From Gammaproteobacteria bacterium (lineage in GTDB: Bacteria; Pseudomonadota; Gammaproteobacteria; Burkholderiales; Rhodocyclaceae), in NCBI GenBank assembly GCA_018819515.1, contig JAHJPX010000003.1, forward strand, positions 1 through 64,000: 64,000 nt of DNA, given 5' to 3'. The translations under genes and the position numbers were made by a program. Below the pieces are notes generated by a model. It was not told where the DNA came from and ran no database searches. It saw nothing but the letters and a program-made list of their open reading frames with translations. Shown here in pieces: positions 41,601-50,289 of the stretch; the first letter of the stretch is position 1; each line of letters begins with the position of its first letter.

Positions 41601-42551
41601 GCGAAGCTGGCCTTTGGCGCGACGCGCACCGAACTGCAACGCGCGTGGAGCGAGGTGAGCCACCAGATCGCGCGGCTGCGTGACGATGCGACCTGTGCCG
41701 ACGAGGAGTTCGCGGCGCTGGCCGATGCCGAGGATCCGGGCCTCTCGGCAAGTCTTACTTTCGATCCTGCCGCGCCCTTCGTCGCCACTGGTGCGAAACC
41801 GCGTATAGCCATCCTGCGCGAACAGGGCGTCAACGGCCAGGTCGAGATGGCCGCGGCTTTCGACCGTGCCGGCTTCGAATGCGTCGATGTCCATATGTCC
41901 GACCTGCAAGCGCGGCGTATCGCCATGGCTGACTTTTCCGGCTTCGTCGCTTGCGGCGGCTTCTCTTACGGCGACGTGCTCGGCGCCGGCCAGGGCTGGG
42001 CGAAGTCCATCCTGTTCAACGACCGCCTGCGCGACGACTTCGCCGCCTTCTTCGCGCGGCCCGATACCTTCGCGCTGGGCGTCTGCAACGGCTGTCAGAT
42101 GATGAGCAACCTGGCGTCCATCATCCCGGGCGCCGAAGCGTGGCCGACCTTCCACCGCAACCGCTCCGAGCAGTTCGAAGCGCGCTTCGTGATGGTCGAG
42201 ATACCCGATTCGCCCTCGATCTTCATGCAAGGCATGACCGGATCGAAGCTGCCGATCGTCGTCTCGCATGGGGAGGGTCGCGCGGTGTTCACTGGCGATG
42301 CGAAAAAGTCAGCCGTGGCACTACGCTACATCGACAACCGCGGCGCTATAGCGACGAACTACCCGTTCAATCCAAACGGTTCGCCCGACGGCATCGCCGG
42401 CGTGACCACGCCGGACGGCCGCTTCACAGTCATGATGCCGCACCCCGAACGCATCTTCCGCACCGTGCAGATGTCCTGGCATCCGGAAGGCTGGGGGGAA
42501 GACAGCCCTTGGCTGACGATGTTCCGCAACGCGCGGAAGTGGGTGGGGTAA
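38634..42551 (+). CDS. purL: phosphoribosylformylglycinamidine synthase
   Basis: 1305 residues, the large single-chain PurL of proteobacteria. Converts FGAR to FGAM with ATP and glutamine. The synthetase part has [38 protein letters not shown] and [10 protein letters not shown]. The C-terminal glutaminase has [14 protein letters not shown] (Cys nucleophile) and [12 protein letters not shown] (His). Three dispersed repeats are read in frame: residues about 113-120 (KSAMAVRH), 1094-1101 (RRIAMADF) and 1224-1231 (KSAVALRY). From memory of E. coli PurL these positions align without extra length at the last two. Confidence 0.97.
   Translation: [1305 protein letters not shown]
38971..38994 (+). 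repeat. short dispersed repeat inside purL (first)
   Basis: AAAAGTCAGCC then ATGGCG-GTA-CGCCAC, read as [10 protein letters not shown]. Confidence 0.94.
41914..41937 (-). repeat. short dispersed repeat inside purL (second, reverse)
   Basis: Minus strand AAAAGTCAGCC-ATGGCG-ATA-CGCC; coding strand RRIAMADF. Confidence 0.9.
42304..42327 (+). repeat. short dispersed repeat inside purL (third)
   Basis: AAAAGTCAGCC then GTGGCA-CTA-CGC(T), read as KSAVALRY. The last base departs from consensus, keeping Tyr of the conserved ALRY block. Confidence 0.85.
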
Positions 42552-42561
42552 GCGAGCCGAT

Positions 42562-44766
42562 ATGGTTGCCGTTGTCCATGGCTTGACCGATGCGGGCATC
42601 GACGACGAGGCGGTGCTGAAACGCCTCGTCGACAATCTGCCCGAGGACCAGCAAAAGGATATCGGCACCGCCCTCGACATGGCGGCGGAACTCTATGCCG
42701 GCAAGAAGCTCGGCACCGGCGAGGATGTGCTCCAGCATGGCGTCGGCATGGCCCTGCAGGTCGCGGCGCTCAATCTCCATCGCGACAGCCGGATCGCCGC
42801 ACTGCTGTATTCCGCCAACGATTTCCTGCCCGATGCGAAGGAAACGCTGACTGCCAAGTTCGGCGGGCACGTGGCCCCGCTGGTCGACAACCTGTACCGC
42901 CTGAAGGATCTGCGGCCGCTGACCGAGGCCGCGTCGCATGACCGTGGGGGCGACGCGGATGCCAAGGCCCAGGCCGAAATCCTGCGCAAGATGATGCTGG
43001 CGATGGTGGACGACATTCGCGTCGTGATGCTGCGACTGGCTTCGCGGACGCAGACGCTGCGCTGGTTCACCGACCACGACACGCCCGCGCGGCGGGGCAT
43101 GGCGCGGGAAAGCCTGGAAATCTACGCGCCGCTGGCCAACCGGCTGGGCGTCTGGCAGATCAAGTGGGAGATCGAGGACTTGTCCTTCCGCTTCCTCGAG
43201 CCAGACACCTACAAGCGCATCGCCAAACAACTCGACGAGAAGCGCGTCGAACGCGAGAACTTCATCGAGAGCGCGACCGTGCGGCTCAAGGAGGAGATGC
43301 GCAAGGCAGGTTTCGAGGCTGAAGTCTACGGCCGGCCCAAGCACATCTACAGCATCTGGAACAAGATGCGCGCCAAGCATCTCGATTTCGAGCAGGTTTA
43401 CGATGTGCGTGCCATGCGCATCATCGTACCGGAAGTGAAGGACTGCTACGCGGCGCTGGGTATCGTACATGCGCTCTGGCACCCGATCCACGGCGAGTTC
43501 GACGATTACATATCGCATCCCAAGGGCAACTTCTACCGCTCGCTGCACACCGCGGTGATGGCCGAGGACGGTCGTTCGCTGGAAGTGCAGATACGCACGC
43601 CGGAAATGCATCGCCACGCCGAACTGGGCGTCGCCGCGCACTGGCGCTACAAGGAGGCCGGCGCGCCGGCGCGTGCCGAGTCGGCCTACGACGAGAAGAT
43701 TGCCTGGCTGCGCCAGCTATTGTCGTGGCGTGAGGAAATAACCGATTCGGCCGCCTGGGTAGAGCAGTTCAAGCGCGCCTCGCTCGACGACACCATCTAC
43801 GTGCTGACGCCGCAGGGGCGTGTGCTCGACTTGCCGCAGGGCGCGACGCCAATCGATTTCGCCTACCGGCTGCACACCGACATCGGCCATCGCTGCCGCG
43901 GCGCCAAGGTCGACGGCCATCTGGTGCCGCTCAACAAGCCGCTGGCCAACGGCCAGCGCGTCGAGATCACCACGGCCAAGACCGGCGGTCCGTCGCGCGA
44001 CTGGCTGGCTCCAGGCTACCTGCATTCATCGCGTGCGCGGCAGAAGGTGAAGGCCTGGTTCGCCGCGCAGCAGGAACAGGAAATGCTGGCGCAGGGGCGC
44101 GCCTTCATCGCCAGGGAGTTGCAGCGCGACGGCTTCACGCAGGCGAACCTCGATGAGTTATCGCACAAGCTCGGCTTCAAGAACCCCGACCAGATGTATC
44201 TGGCCGCGGCGCGCGGCGAGGTCGGGCCGCGCGCGGTGCGGGTGGCCTTGCGCGGCACGCCGGATGAAGCCGAAGTCGTGCCGGAGACGCTGGCGAAACA
44301 GTCGAAGGTAAGCCAGTCCGGCGATAGCGGGCGCATCCTGGTGGTTGGAGTCGATAAATTGATGACGCAGCTAGGACGCTGCTGCAAGCCGGTGCCGCCC
44401 GATGCCGTCGCCGGCTTCGTCACGCGCGGCCGCGGCGTCTCCGTGCATCGGCTCGATTGTGCCAACTTCCGCAACATGGCGGCGAAGAATCCCGAGCGCG
44501 TGATCGATGCGCAGTGGGGCGGCGCGCAGACCGGCATCTACGCAACCGACCTCCAAGTCGAGGCCCATGATCGCCAGGGCCTGCTGCGCGACATCTCCGA
44601 GGTGCTGTCCAAGGAGAAGATCAACGTTACCGCCGTGAAGACCCAGTCGAAAGGCGGCATGGCACGCATGGCCTTTACCGTCGAACTCGGCAGTGCCGAA
44701 CATCTGCAACGCATGCTCGACCGCGTCGGCGAAGTCGAGGGCGTGACGCTCGTGCGGCGAGGGTAG
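42562..44766 (+). CDS. relA: (p)ppGpp synthetase RelA
   Basis: 734 residues. The N-terminal HD hydrolase region is degenerate (ALLYSANDFLPDAKETLTAK where HD would be), and the synthetase carries the RelA-type HGEFDDYISHPKGNFYRSLH (E-F-D-D), so it should synthesise but not degrade (p)ppGpp. TGS (DTIYVLTPQGRVLDLPQGAT), zinc-finger-like (GRCCKPVPPD) and ACT (YATDLQVEAHDRQGLLRDIS) domains follow. It begins 10 bp after the purL stop and may be cotranscribed. Confidence 0.96.
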   Translation: MVAVVHGLTDAGIDDEAVLKRLVDNLPEDQQKDIGTALDMAAELYAGKKLGTGEDVLQHGVGMALQVAALNLHRDSRIAALLYSANDFLPDAKETLTAKFGGHVAPLVDNLYRLKDLRPLTEAASHDRGGDADAKAQAEILRKMMLAMVDDIRVVMLRLASRTQTLRWFTDHDTPARRGMARESLEIYAPLANRLGVWQIKWEIEDLSFRFLEPDTYKRIAKQLDEKRVERENFIESATVRLKEEMRKAGFEAEVYGRPKHIYSIWNKMRAKHLDFEQVYDVRAMRIIVPEVKDCYAALGIVHALWHPIHGEFDDYISHPKGNFYRSLHTAVMAEDGRSLEVQIRTPEMHRHAELGVAAHWRYKEAGAPARAESAYDEKIAWLRQLLSWREEITDSAAWVEQFKRASLDDTIYVLTPQGRVLDLPQGATPIDFAYRLHTDIGHRCRGAKVDGHLVPLNKPLANGQRVEITTAKTGGPSRDWLAPGYLHSSRARQKVKAWFAAQQEQEMLAQGRAFIARELQRDGFTQANLDELSHKLGFKNPDQMYLAAARGEVGPRAVRVALRGTPDEAEVVPETLAKQSKVSQSGDSGRILVVGVDKLMTQLGRCCKPVPPDAVAGFVTRGRGVSVHRLDCANFRNMAAKNPERVIDAQWGGAQTGIYATDLQVEAHDRQGLLRDISEVLSKEKINVTAVKTQSKGGMARMAFTVELGSAEHLQRMLDRVGEVEGVTLVRRG

Positions 44767-44774
44767 GCGTAGCG

Positions 44775-44798
44775 AAAAGTCAGCCGTGGCGGTACGCC
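44775..44798 (+). repeat. short dispersed repeat, intergenic
   Basis: AAAAGTCAGCC then GTGGCG-GTA-CGCC, a perfect consensus copy 8 bp after the relA stop. It is followed by CGGGGACAG, of the same kind as the remnant arms near 33.3 kb. Confidence 0.96.
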
Positions 44799-44882
44799 GC
44801 AAAACCGGGGACAGAGTGAGCTGCCCCGGCTTCTCCGGACACATCTGGTCCGCAGGGGTCCGCAAGCGTCGGTGTAACCGCC

Positions 44883-45671
44883 TTAGGCGTGTTTGAAGAA
44901 CAGTTCGTAGAGCGTCAGCAGTATCTCCACGACGATAAGGATGACGATGTACCACTCGACGCGCAGGGTGTGACGGTCCTGTAGCAGACCGAGCAGAGTC
45001 TCCGCGGTATTGCCGATTACTTCAAGCTTGCGATCGAGGGCCGCCTGCCGTTCGCTGATCTCGAATTCGCTTTCCAGGCGGCGCCAGAGGCGCTCGAGTT
45101 CCGCGTGCTCCCACAGCACTTCCGGTTTTTCGCCCACTTCGGCGCGGCCGACCAGGCGGTGCTGGATCTGCAGAATGTCCCCGATATAGCGCATCAGGTG
45201 ATGCTCCTGCCGCGGCAGGCTGGCCCGCGTTTGCAGACGTTCGGCGAGGGGTTCGATACGGTCGAAGACGTCGGCGGCATATCGTTCGTAGGTATCCAGC
45301 AGGACGCTCTTGGCGAGGATGTCCGCGATCACCTGCACCCTCGGCATGGCGAGGTCCGGCACGATGAGGGTGTCCTCCTCGATGTGGGCAACCACCTCCC
45401 CGACCACCCGCAGGGACAGCTCTTCGATTTCCGGTTGCTCGAACGGGGATCGGATATGCGTCTGCAACTGCGCCAGCAAAGCCGCCTCGCTTGCCGGAGA
45501 ACCGCCGAACATCACGACTACGCCGAAACGGAAGAGCACGGCGATTCCCTCGTCCGCGAGCCCGAGGGTGAGGGGATCCCTCGCCAGCACCTGCGGCGGG
45601 TTGTAGCTGCGCAGGTCTATGCCCTGGCCGACCAGCAGGGCGCGCGCATTGACGTTGGAAGGAATCATCAT
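44883..45671 (-). CDS. RMD1/YagE-family (DUF155) membrane protein
   Basis: 262 residues. The DUF155 core is visible: GIAVLFRFGVVVMFGGSPAS, EDTLIVPDLAMPRVQVIADI, LAKSVLLDTYERYAADVFDR and a long helical region. A C-terminal transmembrane helix (EWYIVILIVVEILLTLYELF) ends the protein, as in the family. Its role in bacteria is unknown; eukaryotic relatives act in mitochondria and meiosis. GAGGAG precedes the start. Confidence 0.85.
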   Translation of the reverse strand: MMIPSNVNARALLVGQGIDLRSYNPPQVLARDPLTLGLADEGIAVLFRFGVVVMFGGSPASEAALLAQLQTHIRSPFEQPEIEELSLRVVGEVVAHIEEDTLIVPDLAMPRVQVIADILAKSVLLDTYERYAADVFDRIEPLAERLQTRASLPRQEHHLMRYIGDILQIQHRLVGRAEVGEKPEVLWEHAELERLWRRLESEFEISERQAALDRKLEVIGNTAETLLGLLQDRHTLRVEWYIVILIVVEILLTLYELFFKHA

Positions 45672-45711
45672 GGCTCTCCTCGATCGCTCACAGGATCAAC
45701 CTTGTCATTCC

Positions 45712-45735
45712 GGCGTCCCGCCACGGCTGACTTTT
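45712..45735 (-). repeat. short dispersed repeat, reverse, intergenic
   Basis: Minus strand AAAAGTCAGCC-GTGGCG-GGA-CGCC. It lies between the RMD1-family start and the ppk1 stop. Confidence 0.93.
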
Positions 45736-45759
45736 CCGGCGGGATACCTCAGCCAGCCC

Positions 45760-47841
45760 CTAGTCTTCTGTCGCCAGCAGCGCCAGCAGCGTTTCCTGCG
45801 CGCAGGCGCGCACGCGACGGGTCGGGTGGATCGCATAACGTCCGTCGCTGTCCATTTCCCAGGACTGGCTGTTGTCATGCAGGTAGAGACGCAGGCCTTC
45901 CTTGAGAACACGCCGCTTGAGCTTGGGGTCGAGCACCGGGAATACGACTTCGATGCGACGGAAGAAGTTGCGCTCCATCCAGTCCGCGCTGCCGAGATAG
46001 ACCTTGTCCTCACCGCCGGCGTGGAAGTGGAAGATTCGGTGGTGTTCGAGGAAGCGGCCGATCACCGAACGGACGCGGATATTGTCTGAGAGGCCCTTGA
46101 CCCCGGGCCTCAGCGCGCAGACGCCGCGCACGATCAGGTCGACATGCACGCCCGCCTGCGAGGCCTCGTAGAGCGCCTCGATGACTTCGGGTTCGAGCAG
46201 CGAATTCATCTTCGCGGTGATCTGCGCCTTGCCGCCGGCTTTCGCGATGTCGGTTTCGGCGCGAATGGCGGCGATCATGTTGTCGTGCAGGGTGAAGGGT
46301 GCCTGCCAGAGGTGCTTCAGTTGTCCTGCCTTGCCGAGGCCGGTGAGTTGCTTGAAGACTTCGTTGGCATCGGCGGCGATTTCCTCGTTGCAGGTGAGCA
46401 GGCCGAAGTCGGTGTAGAAACGCGTCGTGCGCGGATGGTAGTTGCCGGTGCCGAGGTGGACGTAATGGCGATAGCCGTTGTCTTCCCGGCGCAGCACCAG
46501 CAGCATCTTGGCGTGCGTCTTGTAGCCGAATACGCCGTAGACGACATGGGCGCCGACTTCTTCGAGGCGGGCGGCGATCTTGAGGTTCGCTTCCTCGTCG
46601 AAGCGAGCCATCAGTTCGACGACGACGGTGACCTCCTTGCCCTTCTGCGCCGCGCGCACCAGGTGTTCGAGGAGCACGGAGTCGGTGCCGGTGCGATAGA
46701 CGGTCATCCGGATCGCCACCACCTGTGGGTCATCGGCCGCCTGTTCGAGCATCTGGATCACCGGCGCGAAGGACTGGAACGGGTGATGCAGGAGCACGTC
46801 TTCGCGGCGCATGACGTCGAAGATTTGCGGACGCTTGGAGATGGCTTTGGGCAGGCCGGGCTGGAAGGGAGCGTACTTGAGGTCGGGGCGCTCGACGCGA
46901 TCCGGCACCGACATCAGCCGGACGAGGTTCACGATCCCCGGCACACGATAGAGGTCGGCCTTGTCGAGGCCGAACTGCTGGAGCAGAAAGTCCGCCATGA
47001 CTTCCGAACAGTTGTCGGCGACTTCCAGTCGCACAGCGTCGCCGAAGTGACGCTGCGGGAGTTCGCCTTGCAGCGCGGTGCGCAGGTTCTTCACTTCTTC
47101 GTCATCCACCCACAGGTCGGAATTCCGCGTCACCCGGAACTGGTAGCAGCCGTGCACGTTCATGCCGGCGAACAATTCGCCGACATGCTGGTGCAGGATG
47201 GACGAGAGGAAGACGAAGCCCCAGTCGACGTCGGTCAATTCGCGGGGCAGACGGATCACGCGCGGCAGGGCGCGTGGTGCCTGGACGATGGCAGCGCCGC
47301 CGGCACGGCCGAAGGCATCGCGCCCTTCCAGTTCGACGGCGAAGTTGAGACTCTTGTTGAGCACGCGCGGGAAGGGGTGCGCCGGATCGAGACCGATCGG
47401 CGTCAGGACCGGCATGACTTCGCGGAAGAAGAAGGCGCGGATCCAGTCCGCTTGCTCGGTCGTCCAGGTGGCGCGCTTGTAGAACCGGATGCCCTCTGCC
47501 GCGAGGGCGGGCAGGATGGTCTGGTTGAGCAGGGTGTACTGCTCCGCGATCAGTTCGTGCGCCTCACGGTAGACGCGCCGAAATACTTCGTGTGGCGGTA
47601 TGCCGTCGAACCCGGCGACCTGGCCGCCGAGCTTGATCTGTTCCTTGAGGCCGGCGACGCGGATCTCGAAGAACTCGTCGAGGTTCGATGAAACGATGCA
47701 CAGGAAACGCAGCCGCTCCAGCAACGGGACACGCGCATCGGCGGCCTGGGCCAGCACGCGGCGGTTGAAGGCCAGCAGCGACAGTTCGCGGTTCAGGAAA
47801 TGGTCGGCGGGGGCGCGGAAGTGGGTGTGCGGGCCGTTCAT
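45760..47841 (-). CDS. ppk1: polyphosphate kinase 1
   Basis: 693 residues from the ATG at 47841. Polymerises ATP gamma-phosphate into polyphosphate. N-terminal FLNRELSLLAFNRRVLAQA and SSNLDEFFEIRVAGL, then the catalytic core with VFGYKTHAKMLLVLRRE (autophosphorylated His) and VHLGTGNYHPRTTRFYTDFG. The second conserved region (HHRIFHFHAGGEDKVYLGSA, DWMERNFFRRIEVVFPV) is present. Divergent from ppx, the common arrangement for polyphosphate turnover. Confidence 0.96.
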   Translation of the reverse strand: MNGPHTHFRAPADHFLNRELSLLAFNRRVLAQAADARVPLLERLRFLCIVSSNLDEFFEIRVAGLKEQIKLGGQVAGFDGIPPHEVFRRVYREAHELIAEQYTLLNQTILPALAAEGIRFYKRATWTTEQADWIRAFFFREVMPVLTPIGLDPAHPFPRVLNKSLNFAVELEGRDAFGRAGGAAIVQAPRALPRVIRLPRELTDVDWGFVFLSSILHQHVGELFAGMNVHGCYQFRVTRNSDLWVDDEEVKNLRTALQGELPQRHFGDAVRLEVADNCSEVMADFLLQQFGLDKADLYRVPGIVNLVRLMSVPDRVERPDLKYAPFQPGLPKAISKRPQIFDVMRREDVLLHHPFQSFAPVIQMLEQAADDPQVVAIRMTVYRTGTDSVLLEHLVRAAQKGKEVTVVVELMARFDEEANLKIAARLEEVGAHVVYGVFGYKTHAKMLLVLRREDNGYRHYVHLGTGNYHPRTTRFYTDFGLLTCNEEIAADANEVFKQLTGLGKAGQLKHLWQAPFTLHDNMIAAIRAETDIAKAGGKAQITAKMNSLLEPEVIEALYEASQAGVHVDLIVRGVCALRPGVKGLSDNIRVRSVIGRFLEHHRIFHFHAGGEDKVYLGSADWMERNFFRRIEVVFPVLDPKLKRRVLKEGLRLYLHDNSQSWEMDSDGRYAIHPTRRVRACAQETLLALLATED

Positions 47842-47941
47842 GGTCGGGCGCTGTGGTTGTGGTGAGTCCGGCAATACTATGACATTTCTTCTACGGCCGC
47901 ATTACAGGGGCGGTGTTCGTCGAAGCAATCGAAAAGACGCC

Positions 47942-47950
47942 TGCTAGAAT
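47942..47950 (+). promoter_or_regulatory. extended -10 upstream of ppx
   Basis: TGCTAGAAT in the ppk1/ppx divergent region. A start of transcription near 47957 would place the ppx GTG at 47982 just downstream, supporting that start over the one at 47913. Confidence 0.4.
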
Positions 47951-47981
47951 CCGCCCGTTCCGAAATCCGGGTTTTGCCATT

Positions 47982-49481
47982 GTGCCGCACGAGGTCATCG
48001 CCGCCGTAGACTTGGGCTCCAACAGCTTCCGCTTGCAGGTGGGACGCGTGGTCGGCAACCTGATCTATCCGCTCGATTCCCTCAAGGAGTCGGTTCGGCT
48101 GGCGGCCGGTCTGACCCCCGAGAAGGTGCTCGACGACGATTCGCAGACTCGGGCGATCGAGGCGCTTTCCCGTTTTGGCGAGCGTCTGCGCGGTTTCGAC
48201 GCGAAGGCCGTCCGGGCGGTGGCCACCAATACCTGGCGGGTGGCGAAGAACGTGCCGCAATTTCTGCCGAAGGCGGAAGCGGCACTGGGGTTTCCGATCG
48301 AAGTGGTGGCGGGACGCGAGGAGGCCCGGTTGATCTATCTGGGCGTTGCGCACAGCATGGCAAATCCCGGCCGGCAACAGCTGGTCGTCGATGTCGGCGG
48401 CGGTTCCACCGAGTTCATTATCGGCCGTCAGTTCAAACCGCTACAGCTCGAATCGCTTTACATGGGCTGTGTCAGTTTCAGCCTGCGCTATTTCCCCGGC
48501 GGCAAGGTCGACAAGAAGTCGATGAAGGAAGCGGAGCTCGCGGCGCGGCGCGAATTGCAGACCATCGTCTATCCTTACAGGGAGACGGGATGGGAGGTGG
48601 CCGTTGGTTCGTCCGGCACCGCCAAGGCGCTTGTCGATCTGATCGAGCAGAATGGAATGTCGGCAGGTGGAATAACACGCGATGGGCTTGACTCGCTCAA
48701 GAGTATGCTGGTGCGGGCCGGAAATGCCAACCGCCTGCAACTCGACGGATTGCGGCCGGATCGCGTTCCGGTATTGCCGGGCGGCGTGGCCATCATGTCA
48801 GCCGTGTTCAAGGAATTTGGCCTGGAGCATATGGTATTTTCGGAGGGAGCGTTGCGCCTCGGAGTCCTCTACGACCTGCTCGGACGCTATCACCACGATG
48901 ATCTCCGCGAGGCGACCGTCGATGACTTCATGCGGCGTTACGCCGTCGATCGTTTGCAGGCTGAGCGGGTGGGGCGGACAGCGATCGGCTTGTTTACGCA
49001 GCTGGTACCCGATGCGTATTCGGAGTCGAACGAGGACGACGCCAGTGTCCTGCTTTGGGCGGCGCGCCTTCATGAGGTCGGCGTTTCTCTTGCGCATTCG
49101 AGTTACCACAAGCACAGCGCCTACATTCTGGCCAACGCCGACATGCCGGGGTTTTCGCGGCGCGATCAGGTCCGTTTGTCAAGACTGGTACTGGCGCATC
49201 GAGGCAAGCTGGAAAGAGTGCAGCCCGACGTGACCGACGCGCGCGACTGGCTCATGATCTTCGCCTTGCGACTGGCAGCGCTGCTCAATCGAGCCCGGGA
49301 CGGCAACGCGGAGTTGCCGGTTCTCGTCGCGATGTCCGCGCACGGGTTCAATCTGCAGGTCGAAGCGGGTTGGCTCGCCGAGTCACCGTTGACCGCTGCC
49401 GCGCTGGACGAGGAAGTGCGACAATGGTCCGGCATCGGGATGGACTTGAAATTGAAAACCTATAAGCAAAAGGCGGACTGA
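47982..49481 (+). CDS. ppx: exopolyphosphatase (Ppx/GppA)
   Basis: 499 residues from the GTG at 47982. Removes terminal phosphate from polyphosphate, or pppGpp phosphate in GppA relatives. The ASKHA fold motifs are clear: IAAVDLGSNSFRLQVGRVV, VVAGREEARLIYLGVAHS, VVDVGGGSTEFIIGR and VAVGSSGTAKALVDL. The C-terminal HD-like domain has LWAARLHEVGVSLAHSSYHK and YILANADMPGFSRRDQ. The length matches the family. Confidence 0.94.
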   Translation: MPHEVIAAVDLGSNSFRLQVGRVVGNLIYPLDSLKESVRLAAGLTPEKVLDDDSQTRAIEALSRFGERLRGFDAKAVRAVATNTWRVAKNVPQFLPKAEAALGFPIEVVAGREEARLIYLGVAHSMANPGRQQLVVDVGGGSTEFIIGRQFKPLQLESLYMGCVSFSLRYFPGGKVDKKSMKEAELAARRELQTIVYPYRETGWEVAVGSSGTAKALVDLIEQNGMSAGGITRDGLDSLKSMLVRAGNANRLQLDGLRPDRVPVLPGGVAIMSAVFKEFGLEHMVFSEGALRLGVLYDLLGRYHHDDLREATVDDFMRRYAVDRLQAERVGRTAIGLFTQLVPDAYSESNEDDASVLLWAARLHEVGVSLAHSSYHKHSAYILANADMPGFSRRDQVRLSRLVLAHRGKLERVQPDVTDARDWLMIFALRLAALLNRARDGNAELPVLVAMSAHGFNLQVEAGWLAESPLTAAALDEEVRQWSGIGMDLKLKTYKQKAD

Positions 49482-49509
49482 CTCCCGCCTGAAACGGAGA
49501 GGAGATCGC

Positions 49510-50289
49510 ATGTCCGATCCACTGTTGCTGCGTAACGTCGATGGCGGGGTGGCGACGCTGACCATGAACCGCCCCGACCAGTTCAATTCCCTGTCCGGGG
49601 AGTTGTTGGCCGAACTTCAGCATGCACTCGACGACATGGCCGCGGATTCGTCGGTGCGAGCGGTTGTGTTGGCCGGCGCGGGGAAGGCGTTCTGTGCGGG
49701 CCATGATCTCAAGCAGATGCGCGCCAATCACGACAAGGAATACATGCGGCGGTTGTTTCGCCAATGCGGAAGATTGATGACCAAGATTACGAGCATTCCA
49801 CAGCCGGTGATTGCGCGTGTGCATGGAATCGCAACCGCGGCGGGATGCCAGCTTGTCGCCAGTTGCGATCTGGCAGTGGCCGTCGAGACGGCTCGTTTTG
49901 CGGTGTCCGGCATCAATGTCGGCCTGTTCTGTTCGACGCCCGCCGTGGCCTTGTCGCGCAACGTCGGGCGCAAGCAGGCGATGGAAATGCTGCTGACCGG
50001 AGAGTTCATCGATGCTCCGGAGGCGCAGCGTCGCGGGCTGGTCAATCGCGTCGTCAAGCCGGACACGCTGGATGAGGAAATTCGCAAGCTGACGGCATCG
50101 ATTTGCGAAAAGTCAGCCGCGGCGGTACGCCTCGGCAAGCAGCTCTTCTACCGGCAGTTGGAGATGGGTATCGACGCCGCCTATCAGATGGCGTCGGAAA
50201 CGATGGCATGCAACATGATGTTCGATGATGCCGGGGAGGGGATCGACGCTTTCATGGCCAAGCGCAAGCCGGAATGGAAGAATCGTTAG
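49510..50289 (+). CDS. enoyl-CoA hydratase/isomerase-family protein (ECHDC3-like)
   Basis: 259 residues. Oxyanion-hole segments GAGKAFCAGHDLKQM and GIATAAGCQLVASCDLAVAV are present. The usual catalytic Glu region reads GINVGLFCSTPAVALSRNVG, as in ECHDC3-type proteins, and appears to lack the second Glu, so hydratase activity is doubtful. Residues about 200-207 (KSAAAVRL) come from a dispersed repeat. GGAGAGGAG precedes the ATG. It converges with tetR and lies next to the etf genes. Confidence 0.88.
   Translation: MSDPLLLRNVDGGVATLTMNRPDQFNSLSGELLAELQHALDDMAADSSVRAVVLAGAGKAFCAGHDLKQMRANHDKEYMRRLFRQCGRLMTKITSIPQPVIARVHGIATAAGCQLVASCDLAVAVETARFAVSGINVGLFCSTPAVALSRNVGRKQAMEMLLTGEFIDAPEAQRRGLVNRVVKPDTLDEEIRKLTASICEKSAAAVRLGKQLFYRQLEMGIDAAYQMASETMACNMMFDDAGEGIDAFMAKRKPEWKNR
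50108..50131 (+). repeat. short dispersed repeat inside the enoyl-CoA hydratase CDS
   Basis: AAAAGTCAGCC then GCGGCG-GTA-CGCC, read as EKSAAAVRLG, continuing into the conserved LGKQLFY helix. Confidence 0.9.

Noticed and set aside
47590..47615. GTGGCGGTATGCC in ppk1 resembling the repeat tail
   Set aside because: The encoded GIPPHEVF lies in a segment normal for Ppk1 and the AAAAGTCAGCC head is absent; probably chance.
48797..48810. GTCAGCCGTG in ppx
   Set aside because: Match ends after ten bases; no head or hairpin.
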